NCBI RefSeq assembly: GCF_000632495.1
Contig: NZ_JFZT01000052.1
Location: forward strand, 1-41,644
DNA from: Candidatus Acidianus copahuensis
Lineage (GTDB): Archaea; Thermoproteota; Thermoprotei_A; Sulfolobales; Sulfolobaceae
DNA: 41,644 nucleotides
Direction of reading: 5' to 3'
This document shows positions 16,630 to 24,419 of the stretch, in pieces. The number at the start of each line of letters is the position of its first letter. The stretch's first letter is position 1. Under the pieces are notes generated by a model, which saw nothing but the letters and a program-made list of their open reading frames with translations, was not told the DNA's origin and did no database searches. The translations under genes and the position numbers were made by a program.

Positions 16630-17783
16630 ACGATCGCCTTTGCTGTGACAGTCCAGTAAAGCTTATTATACATTAATTTTCCCCACCAATGGACATAAGA
16701 TGGTGGAGGAGGAACCGGTGGATAGTTGTAGTTAAACCTTATGTATGTTCCAGAATCAAGACCAGTAGCAATATAACAGAATACAGAGCCATCGTAAAAT
16801 TTCCTTCCTTTATTTCCCCTTATCTCTCCAGCTATATTACCTGTTATTACATACGATTCAAAGTCAGCGGTTGAACCTGCTTTAGAAATAGGTAGATTTG
16901 TCGTATCTCCAATTACGTAAACATCAGAATGACCTTCCATTCTTAAAGTCATCTTATCAGTCTTTACCCAGTTTCTTCCTTCTATTGGGAGACCTGAGTC
17001 GGCTAGAACTTTTGCACCGTAATGAACTGGAACTCCAATTGCTAAATCAAATTTTACTTTTTCTCCTTCTTGAGATTCCATTATCCTCTCCTTAGGATCT
17101 ATCTTAGTAACTGTAAATGGAGATATTACCTTAATTCCTCTATCTTGGAATATTTTAATCATCACATCATTAGTTGTCTTTATCCCGAATATTCCTGGTA
17201 CTGGATAAGTGTAAACTATTTCTGTCTTCTCTCTTAACCCTCTCCTTTTAAGGTAATCATCTAGCATTAGAGTAACTTCCATTGGTGCAACTGGACATTT
17301 ATGAGGGAGTCTCGAAACATTTATGACTACTGTACCTCCAGAAAATTGATCTAGGGCTTCTCTAAGTTTTTGCGCACTCTCCATATCCCATGGAGAATAC
17401 ACAGCATCTTTATATCCTGGAATATCCTCCCAGTGTAAGTGTGAACCAGTTGCTATGATAAGGTAGTCATATCTATGTGAAAGTCCATCTGCTGTCCTTA
17501 TTTCGTGATTAGCCGGGTCGAATTTAGTTATATCCCCTTTTTGATCGTGTAAAAGCTTTACTCTAGGATCTAGGACTTCCCTTTCTTTCTTTATTAGTTC
17601 ATCTGTTTCAGTTACACCAAAAGGTAATAAGGCTTGTCCTGGTTGATATATATGTTCATTAGCCTTATTTAGAACAACTATCTCAACTTCTCCCTTATTT
17701 ACCTCTTCTGATAAGTTTCTCACGAGTCTATTAGCAACTATAGTCCCAGCTATTCCTCCACCAGCAACGACTATTCTTTTCAT
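16626..17783 (-). CDS. SQR-like FAD-dependent pyridine nucleotide-disulfide oxidoreductase
   Basis: 385 aa. The N-terminal FAD motif is AGGGIAG (residues 7-13), the second dinucleotide region YDYLIIATGSHLHW (105-118), and the flavin-contact motif DVYVIGDTT (287-295). The sequence HKCPVAPMEV (161-170) is the sulfide:quinone oxidoreductase / flavocytochrome c dehydrogenase hallmark with redox Cys163. The second redox cysteine is Cys336 (SVFCYIATG). No third cysteine is present. The C-terminal amphipathic end (PPVPPPPSYVHWWGKLMYNK) could bind the membrane. It would oxidise sulfide or protein persulfides and pass electrons to quinone. It overlaps tusA (ATGA) and has its own GGTGA site inside the end of tusA. 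Whether free sulfide or TusA/DsrE-bound sulfur is the substrate is open. Confidence 0.85.
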   Translation of the reverse strand: MKRIVVAGGGIAGTIVANRLVRNLSEEVNKGEVEIVVLNKANEHIYQPGQALLPFGVTETDELIKKEREVLDPRVKLLHDQKGDITKFDPANHEIRTADGLSHRYDYLIIATGSHLHWEDIPGYKDAVYSPWDMESAQKLREALDQFSGGTVVINVSRLPHKCPVAPMEVTLMLDDYLKRRGLREKTEIVYTYPVPGIFGIKTTNDVMIKIFQDRGIKVISPFTVTKIDPKERIMESQEGEKVKFDLAIGVPVHYGAKVLADSGLPIEGRNWVKTDKMTLRMEGHSDVYVIGDTTNLPISKAGSTADFESYVITGNIAGEIRGNKGRKFYDGSVFCYIATGLDSGTYIRFNYNYPPVPPPPSYVHWWGKLMYNKLYWTVTAKAIV

Positions 17784-18013
17784 TTTCCTATCACCACAAT
17801 GAACTTATTTCCGTCCTTTTTCTCCTCGATAACTTTATACCCCTTCTTTTGAGCCCATGCTAAAACATCCTTTTTTGTCGATTCATCTGCTAATATCGCC
17901 TCTACAGCTTCTCCATCTTTCATGGTATCTAATACACCACTTAGTTCTCCAATTGGACCTGCACAAGAATAACCCGTTAGATCGAGTTTAGAGGATATTT
18001 TCATTGAAGACAT
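17780..18013 (-). CDS. TusA/SirA-like sulfur carrier with a CAGP motif
   Basis: 77 aa with the two-layer alpha/beta TusA pattern: LDLTGYSCAGPIGELSGVLD (residues 10-29), then EAVEAILADESTKKDVLAWA, a KKGYKV turn and the last strand FIVVIG. The sole cysteine, Cys17, would carry the persulfide. The usual Cys-Pro-x-Pro is Cys-Ala-Gly-Pro here, so the first proline is lost. It is the first gene of the four-gene operon, downstream of an AT-rich region with several TATA-like runs (18022-18050). A second ATG three codons in (18004) is possible. TusA-family proteins pass sulfane sulfur between rhodaneses, DsrE-like proteins and end acceptors. Confidence 0.85.
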   Translation of the reverse strand: MSSMKISSKLDLTGYSCAGPIGELSGVLDTMKDGEAVEAILADESTKKDVLAWAQKKGYKVIEEKKDGNKFIVVIGK

Positions 18014-18184
18014 TTCTCTCGTTTATATAGTATAAGTTGTATATTATAAATCTTTGTTTAAATATCAAGTTTTTTAAAAATTTAATAAAAAAGATTAAAT
18101 TACCCTAAATAGGAAGTTATATATTGATATTTTTTTCATATAGTATTTTATAATTTATCCTTTAAAAAAGATTAGAAGAATAGT

Positions 18185-18193
18185 CTTAAATTT
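18185..18193 (+). promoter_or_regulatory. TATA box of the SelD-like gene
   Basis: CTTAAATTT centred 29 nt before the ATG at 18218. It lies in the 204-nt spacer that also drives the divergent tusA operon, so coordinated control is possible. Confidence 0.45.
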
Positions 18194-18217
18194 CGCTAAT
18201 AATAATTTAGTATAGAG

Positions 18218-19606
18218 ATGTCTGATCTTCTAGAAAGATTCAAAGATAACTTAACTAAATACAAGAAAATGGGATTAAACCCTCTTTCCTTAGCTACCGG
18301 ATGTGCTGTTAAGGTTGATTTAATTGACACTGTTTATCCCGCTCTTGAAAAGATTAAAAATGGTCTACTTGAACATAATATTGAAGTTCTTCCTAGGGAA
18401 GACACTGATATTTTCGTAACTAGGAAGAATATGACTATAAAGAGACTTATAAACGGCGGAGAATTCGATGCAGACAGAGCTGTAAGCTTAATTCAGGTTA
18501 ATCAGGAAACTGCTGGAAATCCGGATAAGTTTGCAGAATTTCTTCTTAAAACATATATCTCAGTAAAGACAAAAAGAAGGTTAACTATTGGAAAGGGACA
18601 TTCCATTGTAACTAATATTCCAACAGCTGAGGTAGCAGTAATAGATTCCATAAGGTTAGATGATGAAAAAGAAAATTCATATACACTTGCAAACAACGAT
18701 ACAATTCAAATAGTAGATCCTTTGGATGATCCAGGTTCTCAGCTTCAAGTAGACGTTGCAGTATCTAACTCTCTAAATGACCTATTCACGAAGGGTGCTT
18801 TTCAAGAACTAAAGATGATTCCCGTAGCAGACGCACCAGATGAAGAATTGAAAAAGCAGATAATCCTAAACTTCACTTCCTTTGCTAAAAAATATGGAAT
18901 AAAGGAAGTTAATGATATCCAGCCTAGTACAAAAAGTCTCCTCTTAGGAGCTACAATAGTAGGCAAATCAGATCATGAGTTACCTACCTTTTATAATAAT
19001 GTAGAAGAAGGATTTGAGATACTTGTTACTAGACCTGTTGGAGAATTGACTCCAATAAATGTATTCATGTGGTTATTAGCTGAGCCCGAACTAATAGGCA
19101 TCTTAGAAAGCCAAGGTATAACTCTAAAGGATGTAGAAGAAACAAAAAGACAAGTCCTGGAAGTCATGAGAAAGCCGAATTTCGATGTGGCTAAAGTTAT
19201 ATATGAACATCTACCTAGATTTGGAGGTAACTTTGATAGAGAATCCCACGTAGCAATGACTACAGACGTAACAGGACCAGGTATATTTGTAGTAAAGGAA
19301 TTTGCAGAGAAGGCAAGAGTAGATGTACAATTAGATAAAATTCCGGTATTTAATGAGAAAATAAATGAGTTTGCTACAGAGAATTTTATTATACCTAATT
19401 CAACTGCAGGAACGAATGGTGCAACGGTTATTTTTGCCCACAAAAAGGTTTTAGATGATATAGCACAGGAACTTTCCAGAGCTGGATGCTCCCCCGAGAT
19501 AATAGGTAAAGTAAAAGGACGAGGAAGTGGAACTGTGATAGTTAGGAACAATATAACAAAGCTAATTCATAGAAAGAATGTGTTGCAATACTTTAAGGTT
19601 ATTTAG
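18218..19606 (+). CDS. SelD / AIR-synthase-related protein (selenophosphate synthetase-like)
   Basis: 462 aa, longer than standard SelD (about 350). The N-terminus has LATGCAVKVDL, in which Cys29 and Lys32 stand at the same spacing as the catalytic Cys and Lys of SelD. Then follow a PurM-type core with QVDVAVSNSLNDLFTKGAF (Asp/Asn of the Mg-ATP region) and the AIRS C-terminal motif TTDVTGPGIFVVKEFAEKA. So it is an ATP-using PurM/SelD-fold enzyme. I see no selenoprotein or selenocysteine gene here, and Sulfolobales are not known to make selenocysteine, so the product may be selenophosphate for another use, or a sulfur analogue. It faces the tusA/SQR/dsrE/DUF1641 operon. An antisense 186-aa frame over it is a shadow. 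Confidence 0.8.
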   Translation: MSDLLERFKDNLTKYKKMGLNPLSLATGCAVKVDLIDTVYPALEKIKNGLLEHNIEVLPREDTDIFVTRKNMTIKRLINGGEFDADRAVSLIQVNQETAGNPDKFAEFLLKTYISVKTKRRLTIGKGHSIVTNIPTAEVAVIDSIRLDDEKENSYTLANNDTIQIVDPLDDPGSQLQVDVAVSNSLNDLFTKGAFQELKMIPVADAPDEELKKQIILNFTSFAKKYGIKEVNDIQPSTKSLLLGATIVGKSDHELPTFYNNVEEGFEILVTRPVGELTPINVFMWLLAEPELIGILESQGITLKDVEETKRQVLEVMRKPNFDVAKVIYEHLPRFGGNFDRESHVAMTTDVTGPGIFVVKEFAEKARVDVQLDKIPVFNEKINEFATENFIIPNSTAGTNGATVIFAHKKVLDDIAQELSRAGCSPEIIGKVKGRGSGTVIVRNNITKLIHRKNVLQYFKVI

Positions 19607-19692
19607 GAAAAAGCGTCAAGAATACCCACTTTTTCAGCGGGGAGATGAATTTATACAAAATTCTTTAGCTCATAGTATATAGTAAAATAATA

Positions 19693-20055
19693 ATGCTTAT
19701 CTCAACCAAGGTAAAGATATTTCTAACAGATACAGAAATTTATGCTCTCATGCTTATAGGCAGAGAAGTACACAACTATTTTCTTATTGATGAAAAAGGT
19801 GTTGAAGTTATCAATGAGATCAAAGAGAATGCTATAAAGAATAAGCTTAAATTAAATGGCGCTATTCGCCCTATCTTTTCAGTCTCTTCTATTAAGCTTC
19901 GCTTCATGAAGGAAGATGAGAATATGAAACTTCATAACTATACCCACGATTATTTCCTTAACTTGAAGCCCTGCTCCCGGACAGTTCCACCTCTTATGCC
20001 CTTGAAGGACGTAAATTGGTGTAGCGAGGTAGTCTCATCACTTCTCGTAACCTAA
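19693..20055 (+). CDS. hypothetical protein, C-terminus probably derived from a TnpB-type remnant
   Basis: 120 aa, not recognised. Residues 1-75 look like an ordinary small alpha/beta protein (TKVKIFLTDTEIYALMLIGR, EKGVEVINEIKENAIKNKLK). The C-terminal ~35 residues change in style (PCSRTVPPLMPLKDVNWCSE) to something like an IS605-group TnpB tail. Reading past the stop in the same frame gives PRCTSEE, a stop, then ERHKG, as if the original frame continued with point mutations. The gene may therefore be cut by, or fused to, a decayed element. The start is not well supported. Confidence 0.35.
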   Translation: MLISTKVKIFLTDTEIYALMLIGREVHNYFLIDEKGVEVINEIKENAIKNKLKLNGAIRPIFSVSSIKLRFMKEDENMKLHNYTHDYFLNLKPCSRTVPPLMPLKDVNWCSEVVSSLLVT

Positions 20056-20092
20056 CCCCGATGCACTTCAGAGGAGTGAGAACGTCACAAAG
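19970..20092 (+). mobile_element. possible decayed right end of an IS200/IS605-type element
   Basis: The GC content rises compared with the flanks. The imperfect hairpin TCACTTCTC (20038-20046) pairs with GAGGAGTGA (20073-20081), one G-U pair, and is followed by a GAACGTCAC tail. Its position right after a TnpB-like C-terminal frame parallels the arrangement at the window start (1-153). No transposase catalytic motif remains. Confidence 0.3.
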
Positions 20093-20124
20093 GATTTAGT
20101 TTATTTTATAGGAGGAATTATATC

Positions 20125-20760
20125 CTAATTTTCTTGATCGTAAAAACCGAAAACCCCTCCTATCTTAATGAATATAACGTTAGATAACTTCCTAATTTCT
20201 GGCAAGTTATTATTTTTTCTCACAAGGAGAAGTGATTGGACCTTACCACAACCTACTGGAATAACCATTAATCCGTCTTCCTTCATCTGACTAAATGGCA
20301 TACAAAGTATGGTAGGACATGCTGCCCAAACGATTACTTTATCATATGGAGATTCATACGGATAGCCAAGAGTTCCATCACCTTTGATTAACTTTATTTT
20401 TGGATATTTTGATAATCTCATTTTTGCATATTCAAACATATCTTCATTATATTCTATTGATACTACATTTTCATCTCCAGTAACTTCTGCTATTAAGGCG
20501 GTATAATATCCACTTCCAGTTCCTATTTCTAGTACCTTATCTCCTCTTTTAAGATCTAGCGAATCAAGCATAAATACTCCTAAAGAAAGAGCAGTTGTTG
20601 CTATTTGTTTAGTTATAGGAATAGGAGACTCTAGGTATTTTTCTTCAGTAGCTAATTGCTTCATGCTATCTGGAAGAAAATCAGCTCTATTGACCTTAAG
20701 AATAGCATCGGCTAATTCCTTAGTTTTAAGAGTTTTTAGTAGTTCATCTAAACTTTTCAT
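20125..20760 (-). CDS. pcm: protein-L-isoaspartate O-methyltransferase (PCMT)
   Basis: 211 aa, the usual PCMT size. SAM-binding motif I is KVLEIGTGSGYYTALIAE (about residues 79-96), with EYNEDMFEYAK as the acidic loop and KLIKGDGTLGYPYESPYDKV as motif II. The N-terminal segment NRADFLPDSMKQLA and the conserved SPIPITKQIATTALSLGVFM fit the isoaspartate-binding part. The C-terminal VIFIKIGGVFGFYDQ is typical. The enzyme methylates isoaspartyl residues to start protein repair, which matters at high temperature. Single gene, start ATG at 20760. PCMT paralogues that modify other substrates exist, but nothing here points to that. Confidence 0.9.
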   Translation of the reverse strand: MKSLDELLKTLKTKELADAILKVNRADFLPDSMKQLATEEKYLESPIPITKQIATTALSLGVFMLDSLDLKRGDKVLEIGTGSGYYTALIAEVTGDENVVSIEYNEDMFEYAKMRLSKYPKIKLIKGDGTLGYPYESPYDKVIVWAACPTILCMPFSQMKEDGLMVIPVGCGKVQSLLLVRKNNNLPEIRKLSNVIFIKIGGVFGFYDQEN

Positions 20761-20920
20761 AATATAAAATTTCCTTTTAATGTAAAAACTTTTAAGTGCG
20801 CTAACAAATTGGGTCTTCTTTTTTTATTTCGTAGATAGAGAATCAAATATACTCTTGTTAATTTATTTCTTGAAATAAGATTAAGTTTTAAACTTATTAT
20901 TTTCACTGCATATTCCTTTT

Positions 20921-21286
20921 ATGCTAAAGTTAGAAGAGGCTAAGGACGTAGAGGAAATGGCAAAAAAGATAAACGACACTTTAAAACTTATACATGATAT
21001 CGATAAAATTTTTTTTATGAGAAGCCAAAATTCTAAGTCAAATGTTATTGCCAGAACTCTTGTATTACCTGCGCAGTGGAGATTTGTTTATGGAGAAAAG
21101 AAAACTTATATAATTGAAGTTATTTCAGAAAAATTCGATAACCTGACCTGTGATGAAAAAATATATGTTGTCATTCACGAATTAATGCATATTCCAAGAA
21201 CTATGAAGGGTTTAAGGGGACATAATTATAAAGGCTTTAGAATGGTTAACGTCATGTCAAGGAAAATAAGGAAACAGATTTGCTAA
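20921..21286 (+). CDS. small putative zinc metallopeptidase (HELMH)
   Basis: 121 aa. The zinc motif VVIHELMHIP (His86, Glu87, His90) is followed by GLRGHNYKG with a third candidate ligand, His101, 11 residues on. The preceding KTYIIEVISEKFDNL matches the strand before the active helix in small metallopeptidase-like proteins of archaea and phages (the putative phage metallopeptidase family with HELxHIP). The substrate is unknown. The N-terminal part has a helical segment, EEMAKKINDTLKLIHDIDKI. A TATA-like TTTTAAACTT lies about 30 nt upstream. It is next to a decayed region. Confidence 0.7.
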   Translation: MLKLEEAKDVEEMAKKINDTLKLIHDIDKIFFMRSQNSKSNVIARTLVLPAQWRFVYGEKKTYIIEVISEKFDNLTCDEKIYVVIHELMHIPRTMKGLRGHNYKGFRMVNVMSRKIRKQIC

Positions 21287-21901
21287 TATATGGAAAAAGT
21301 ATAATATATGACATTATATTAAAATCCTGTAAATTTTATCTCTCTATAATTTTAATTAATGTATAGTTCATAACAACTATTCTTAGATTTGAGATAAGAG
21401 AAATCTATGGAAAATGTATCAAGAGTTTCATCATCTTTAGAGAGGAATAAATTAATGCGTCTGTTCTATCAGGCGTAAACGTCAGTTAATATAATCATAT
21501 ATGAACATGATTCGAATGTTTTCGCAATGATTATTACAAGGCTGAAAGAGGTATTGATAGACCCGCCAACAATAGAGATTAAGTACAGAAAGAGATGAAG
21601 AAGCTAAGAAGAAAGCTTATACGAATGAATCATTTGAACTTCTAATGATCTTCTTGATTATTCTTTAGACTAGTTCTCTCTATCGCTATGTTGGAAGTTT
21701 CCTTTGTGAGATCGTTCCTTTAAATCTAGTTTAATGTGGATGTTACGATTCTTAGATTCCGCACTAAATTCAGTGTTTGACGGTACTCTACTGCTTCATG
21801 GAGACAACTAAGACTTCTCTCTATTTCTTGGCATACTCAGTAATCCTACTTAATAATTTCATCCATAAGGTGACGCTTCCTACTTTAGTGGGATTAAGAC
21901 G
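21287..21901. other. decayed region, probably old transposon debris
   Basis: 615 nt with no intact gene. Short open stretches in different plus-strand frames read like protein remnants (for example ERDEEAKKKAYTNESFELLM near 21584, and FRTKFSV, stop, RYSTASWRQLRLL near 21755), so a coding sequence with indels and stops is likely. No terminal inverted repeat could be assigned. A 73-codon frame at 21777-21998 runs antisense into the ATPase gene and is not taken as a gene. Confidence 0.35.
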
Positions 21902-22630
21902 TCAAGAATACGAATACGAATCTACATTTAAACTTGTCGGAACTATTGGCGCTAAATATTTTTTTACCTTTACCTTATTTACTGTGCCATTTACGTAAAA
22001 GAAGGCCTCACCTACTTCTAATGATTTTACAGACTCTACATCTTTAGCTTTCCATGGCAAAATTTCTCTGTATACCTTTATGTCTGCAGGATGAACTACT
22101 TTATGAAGGAAATAAACCTCGCTTTGAGTAAGTACGTCTTTGTTTATCTTTGCAGATCTTTGGCTTACTAGAATCATACCTATTCCTCTTTTCCTTCCTC
22201 TAAGTGCAATCCTAGTTATTTCTTCGCTAAGCCTTGTTTTTTCATTCTGAGGAATAAATTCATGCGCTTCTTCAAGAAGAATGAAAAAGCTCTTCCCTCC
22301 GACTTTAGATTTATTCCATAAAGAATCTAAAAGATTGAACAGAAAGTTAAACGCCTTATTATTCCATTCATTCATATCAATTATGGTTGATTCTCCATCA
22401 TAAATTATTTGTTTAGCTAATATATCTGTATCTAAATCGAAATTATCTATAGTAATTGCATTAAGTTCATACTCTCCGTCCGGATCTATGATAACAACTG
22501 GATAACCATCAGCTATTAGTTCAGAAGCAAGAACTTTTGCGGTATTTGATTTTCCAGAACCACGTATGCCCAATATTGCAATACACTTCCTTGCTATTTC
22601 GTTAGAATCAAGCGTAAAACCCAAGTCCAT
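21902..22630 (-). CDS. HerA/FtsK-superfamily ATPase, short form
   Basis: 242 aa. Walker A is GIRGSGKSNT (21-30), followed by VVIIDPDGEY, Walker B is SFFILLEEAHEF (about 114-125), then RGRKRGIGMILVSQRSAKIN with the sensor Gln, and VLTQSEVYFLHKV. This is the HerA-like domain (DUF87). HerA proper is about 500 aa with an N-terminal beta-barrel; this protein starts directly at the ATPase core and lacks it. It is either a stand-alone DNA-pumping ATPase as found on Sulfolobales chromosomes and plasmids, or a truncated copy. No nurA or mre11 is adjacent. The C-terminal tail (SLNVDSYSYS) abuts the decayed region and might be altered. Confidence 0.8.
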   Translation of the reverse strand: MDLGFTLDSNEIARKCIAILGIRGSGKSNTAKVLASELIADGYPVVIIDPDGEYELNAITIDNFDLDTDILAKQIIYDGESTIIDMNEWNNKAFNFLFNLLDSLWNKSKVGGKSFFILLEEAHEFIPQNEKTRLSEEITRIALRGRKRGIGMILVSQRSAKINKDVLTQSEVYFLHKVVHPADIKVYREILPWKAKDVESVKSLEVGEAFFYVNGTVNKVKVKKYLAPIVPTSLNVDSYSYS

Positions 22631-22769
22631 GATGTCATTTTCGACGTAAATTACTTAAAAGGAGGTTGAGTGGATATTATTTAATATAGATATTTATAAT
22701 ATTTAAAATTTCAATGCCTTCCTTAAATGCTGAACTTAAATACTGATCTGGAGTTATAAGAAGACTTTT

Positions 22770-23900
22770 ATGGAATGGAGTTTTCTAGAGATTATGAAGG
22801 ACGTCTATAAAATAGCTCTTTCTGCTTTTTTTAGCGATTTAGGATATCAAGCTGTAGTTGCTTCTTTCCCAATTCTTCTTGTATTTTACTTTCATTTACC
22901 GATATTTATTTATGGTATAGTGGAGTCCTTTAGTTATGGAATAGGTCTCTTTTTTTCCTTTTTGGGGGGATTATTAGCTGATAAGTGGGGAAGTAAAAAG
23001 GTAGCGATATTTGGGAATACATTTATAGTTCTTCTATCATTTACTGGTTTTGCTAAGGATGCTATACAAGCAATTATACTATTTCTTTCAGGCTGGTATA
23101 TGAGAAACTTAAGATCTCCTGCTAGAAGAACCATGGTTGCGCAAATCACTTCTGAAAACGAAAGGAAAAGAGCTTTTGGAATACTTCATGCGCTAGATGT
23201 ATTTGGGGGTATGTTAGCAATAGTCTATTTAACTATAGCAATATATTTTCGCGTTCCTTTTTACTTTCTTTTACCTCTTACTGCAATTCCTATAACCATC
23301 GGTACCCTCATGTTAGTCCTTACTAAACAAGGAAAAACCTTTAAAAGTGAAATACAGAAGACGAACGTGATCCTAGGAATTTTTATAGCTACCATTTTTT
23401 TTGGCATAAGTACATATAGTCCAGGATTTCCGATAATATCTGTCTCTCAGTCTACTCATGAAATTTATCTTGGAGCTCTAACTTATGGGATATTTCTAGG
23501 TTCTTCAGCGCTTTTTGGTTATGTTTTTAGCTATTTGCGAATAAATGATCTATACGGGTTAGGTTTAGGGTATACTATCTCTGGAATAGCCAGTTTGGGT
23601 TTTGTATTTTTATTCGTTTACGGCGCTCTAGGACTTTATCCGCTGGTATTTCTTCTTGGATTATCATTAGCGGCAGCTGAGACTTTTGAGCCAACAATAA
23701 TTTCTAAGTTTACAGGGAAAAACATAGGTAGAAATATGGGATTTCTTTCCTTTTCAAGAGGAATAGGTTATTTTATAGGAAATTCTTTAATGGGCATATT
23801 ATATTCCATAAGTTATACCTATGCATATATGTTTGCCTTTATCTCGGCTATAATATCTGTAATTATAATAGTAATATTAACAATAAATATTAAAAAATAA
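22770..23900 (+). CDS. MFS transporter
   Basis: 376 aa with about 11-12 transmembrane segments. The loop 2-3 signature of the major facilitator superfamily is GGLLADKWGSKKVAIFG (about residues 66-82), and the Arg-rich loop after helix 4 is YMRNLRSPARRTM. The short N-terminus starts MEWSFLEIMKDV. The substrate cannot be deduced. The LRSPARR motif resembles drug/H+ antiporter-like MFS members. It is convergent with doxA, 9 nt apart. Confidence 0.85.
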   Translation: MEWSFLEIMKDVYKIALSAFFSDLGYQAVVASFPILLVFYFHLPIFIYGIVESFSYGIGLFFSFLGGLLADKWGSKKVAIFGNTFIVLLSFTGFAKDAIQAIILFLSGWYMRNLRSPARRTMVAQITSENERKRAFGILHALDVFGGMLAIVYLTIAIYFRVPFYFLLPLTAIPITIGTLMLVLTKQGKTFKSEIQKTNVILGIFIATIFFGISTYSPGFPIISVSQSTHEIYLGALTYGIFLGSSALFGYVFSYLRINDLYGLGLGYTISGIASLGFVFLFVYGALGLYPLVFLLGLSLAAAETFEPTIISKFTGKNIGRNMGFLSFSRGIGYFIGNSLMGILYSISYTYAYMFAFISAIISVIIIVILTINIKK

Positions 23901-23908
23901 ACTAAAAA

Positions 23909-24409
23909 TTAACTTATAGTTATGGTAGTTGTAGCTTCTTTGGGTAACTTTATGGCTGGAGTATATAAAGTGATTTTGTAAGTCCCAGGTGATAGATGAA
24001 TTGGGACGATCAACTGGAATTGCGCTTCACTTCCTAAGATTACTATGAAGCCACTGTACCAGTTTACAGAATCCTTTTTGTTTTCATTCCATGGAGCTTG
24101 AATTATTTTTACTGTATCATTAGATATCTGACTAGAGTTAAGGTAAATATGCCATGTAGAGTTGCTAATTTCCATTAATGGCGCACTTGCTGGATATGCA
24201 TCTGGTCCGTCACAGTCAGTTATATTTAAGATTATTTCTGTTCCGTTGGAAATCGGATAGGAATTAGCGTATGTGATCTTTAATTGTGGAAGTTTAGAGT
24301 GATTTACTAGAGGTCCAACAACATTACCATAAGCCCACTGTCCTGTAGCTAATATAAATCCAACTACCAAAACTGCGAATATTAAACCAATTATTACAAC
24401 TCTCTCCAT
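23909..24409 (-). CDS. doxA: thiosulfate:quinone oxidoreductase small subunit DoxA
   Basis: 166 aa from ATG at 24409. The ATG four codons upstream (24421) is less likely, because GGTGA at 24415-24419 is a perfect ribosome site for 24409. It has one N-terminal transmembrane helix (about 5-22) and an outer beta-sandwich domain: LKITYANSYPISNGTEIILN, NITDCDGPDAYP, NSTWHIYLNSSQI and the end PGTYKITLYTPAIKLPKEAT. This is the DoxA pattern of Acidianus ambivalens, the smaller subunit of the membrane enzyme that oxidises thiosulfate to tetrathionate and reduces caldariella quinone. It is encoded directly after doxD with a 5-nt gap. Confidence 0.9.
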   Translation of the reverse strand: MERVVIIGLIFAVLVVGFILATGQWAYGNVVGPLVNHSKLPQLKITYANSYPISNGTEIILNITDCDGPDAYPASAPLMEISNSTWHIYLNSSQISNDTVKIIQAPWNENKKDSVNWYSGFIVILGSEAQFQLIVPIHLSPGTYKITLYTPAIKLPKEATTTITIS

Positions 24410-24414
24410 TTTTC

Positions 24415-24419
24415 TCACC
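24415..24419 (-). promoter_or_regulatory. ribosome site overlapping a stop codon (doxD to doxA)
   Basis: Coding-strand TGGTGAGAAAAATG: GGTGA holds the TGA stop of doxD and is followed after 5 nt by the ATG of doxA. It has the same layout as the dsrE-like/DUF1641 junction at 16251-16260. Confidence 0.65.

Noticed and set aside
18991..19551. 186-aa open frame antisense to the SelD-like gene
   Set aside because: It lies fully inside a gene with clear motifs. Its Ser/Thr/Ile-rich composition is what the reverse strand of such codons gives, and it shows no motif of its own.
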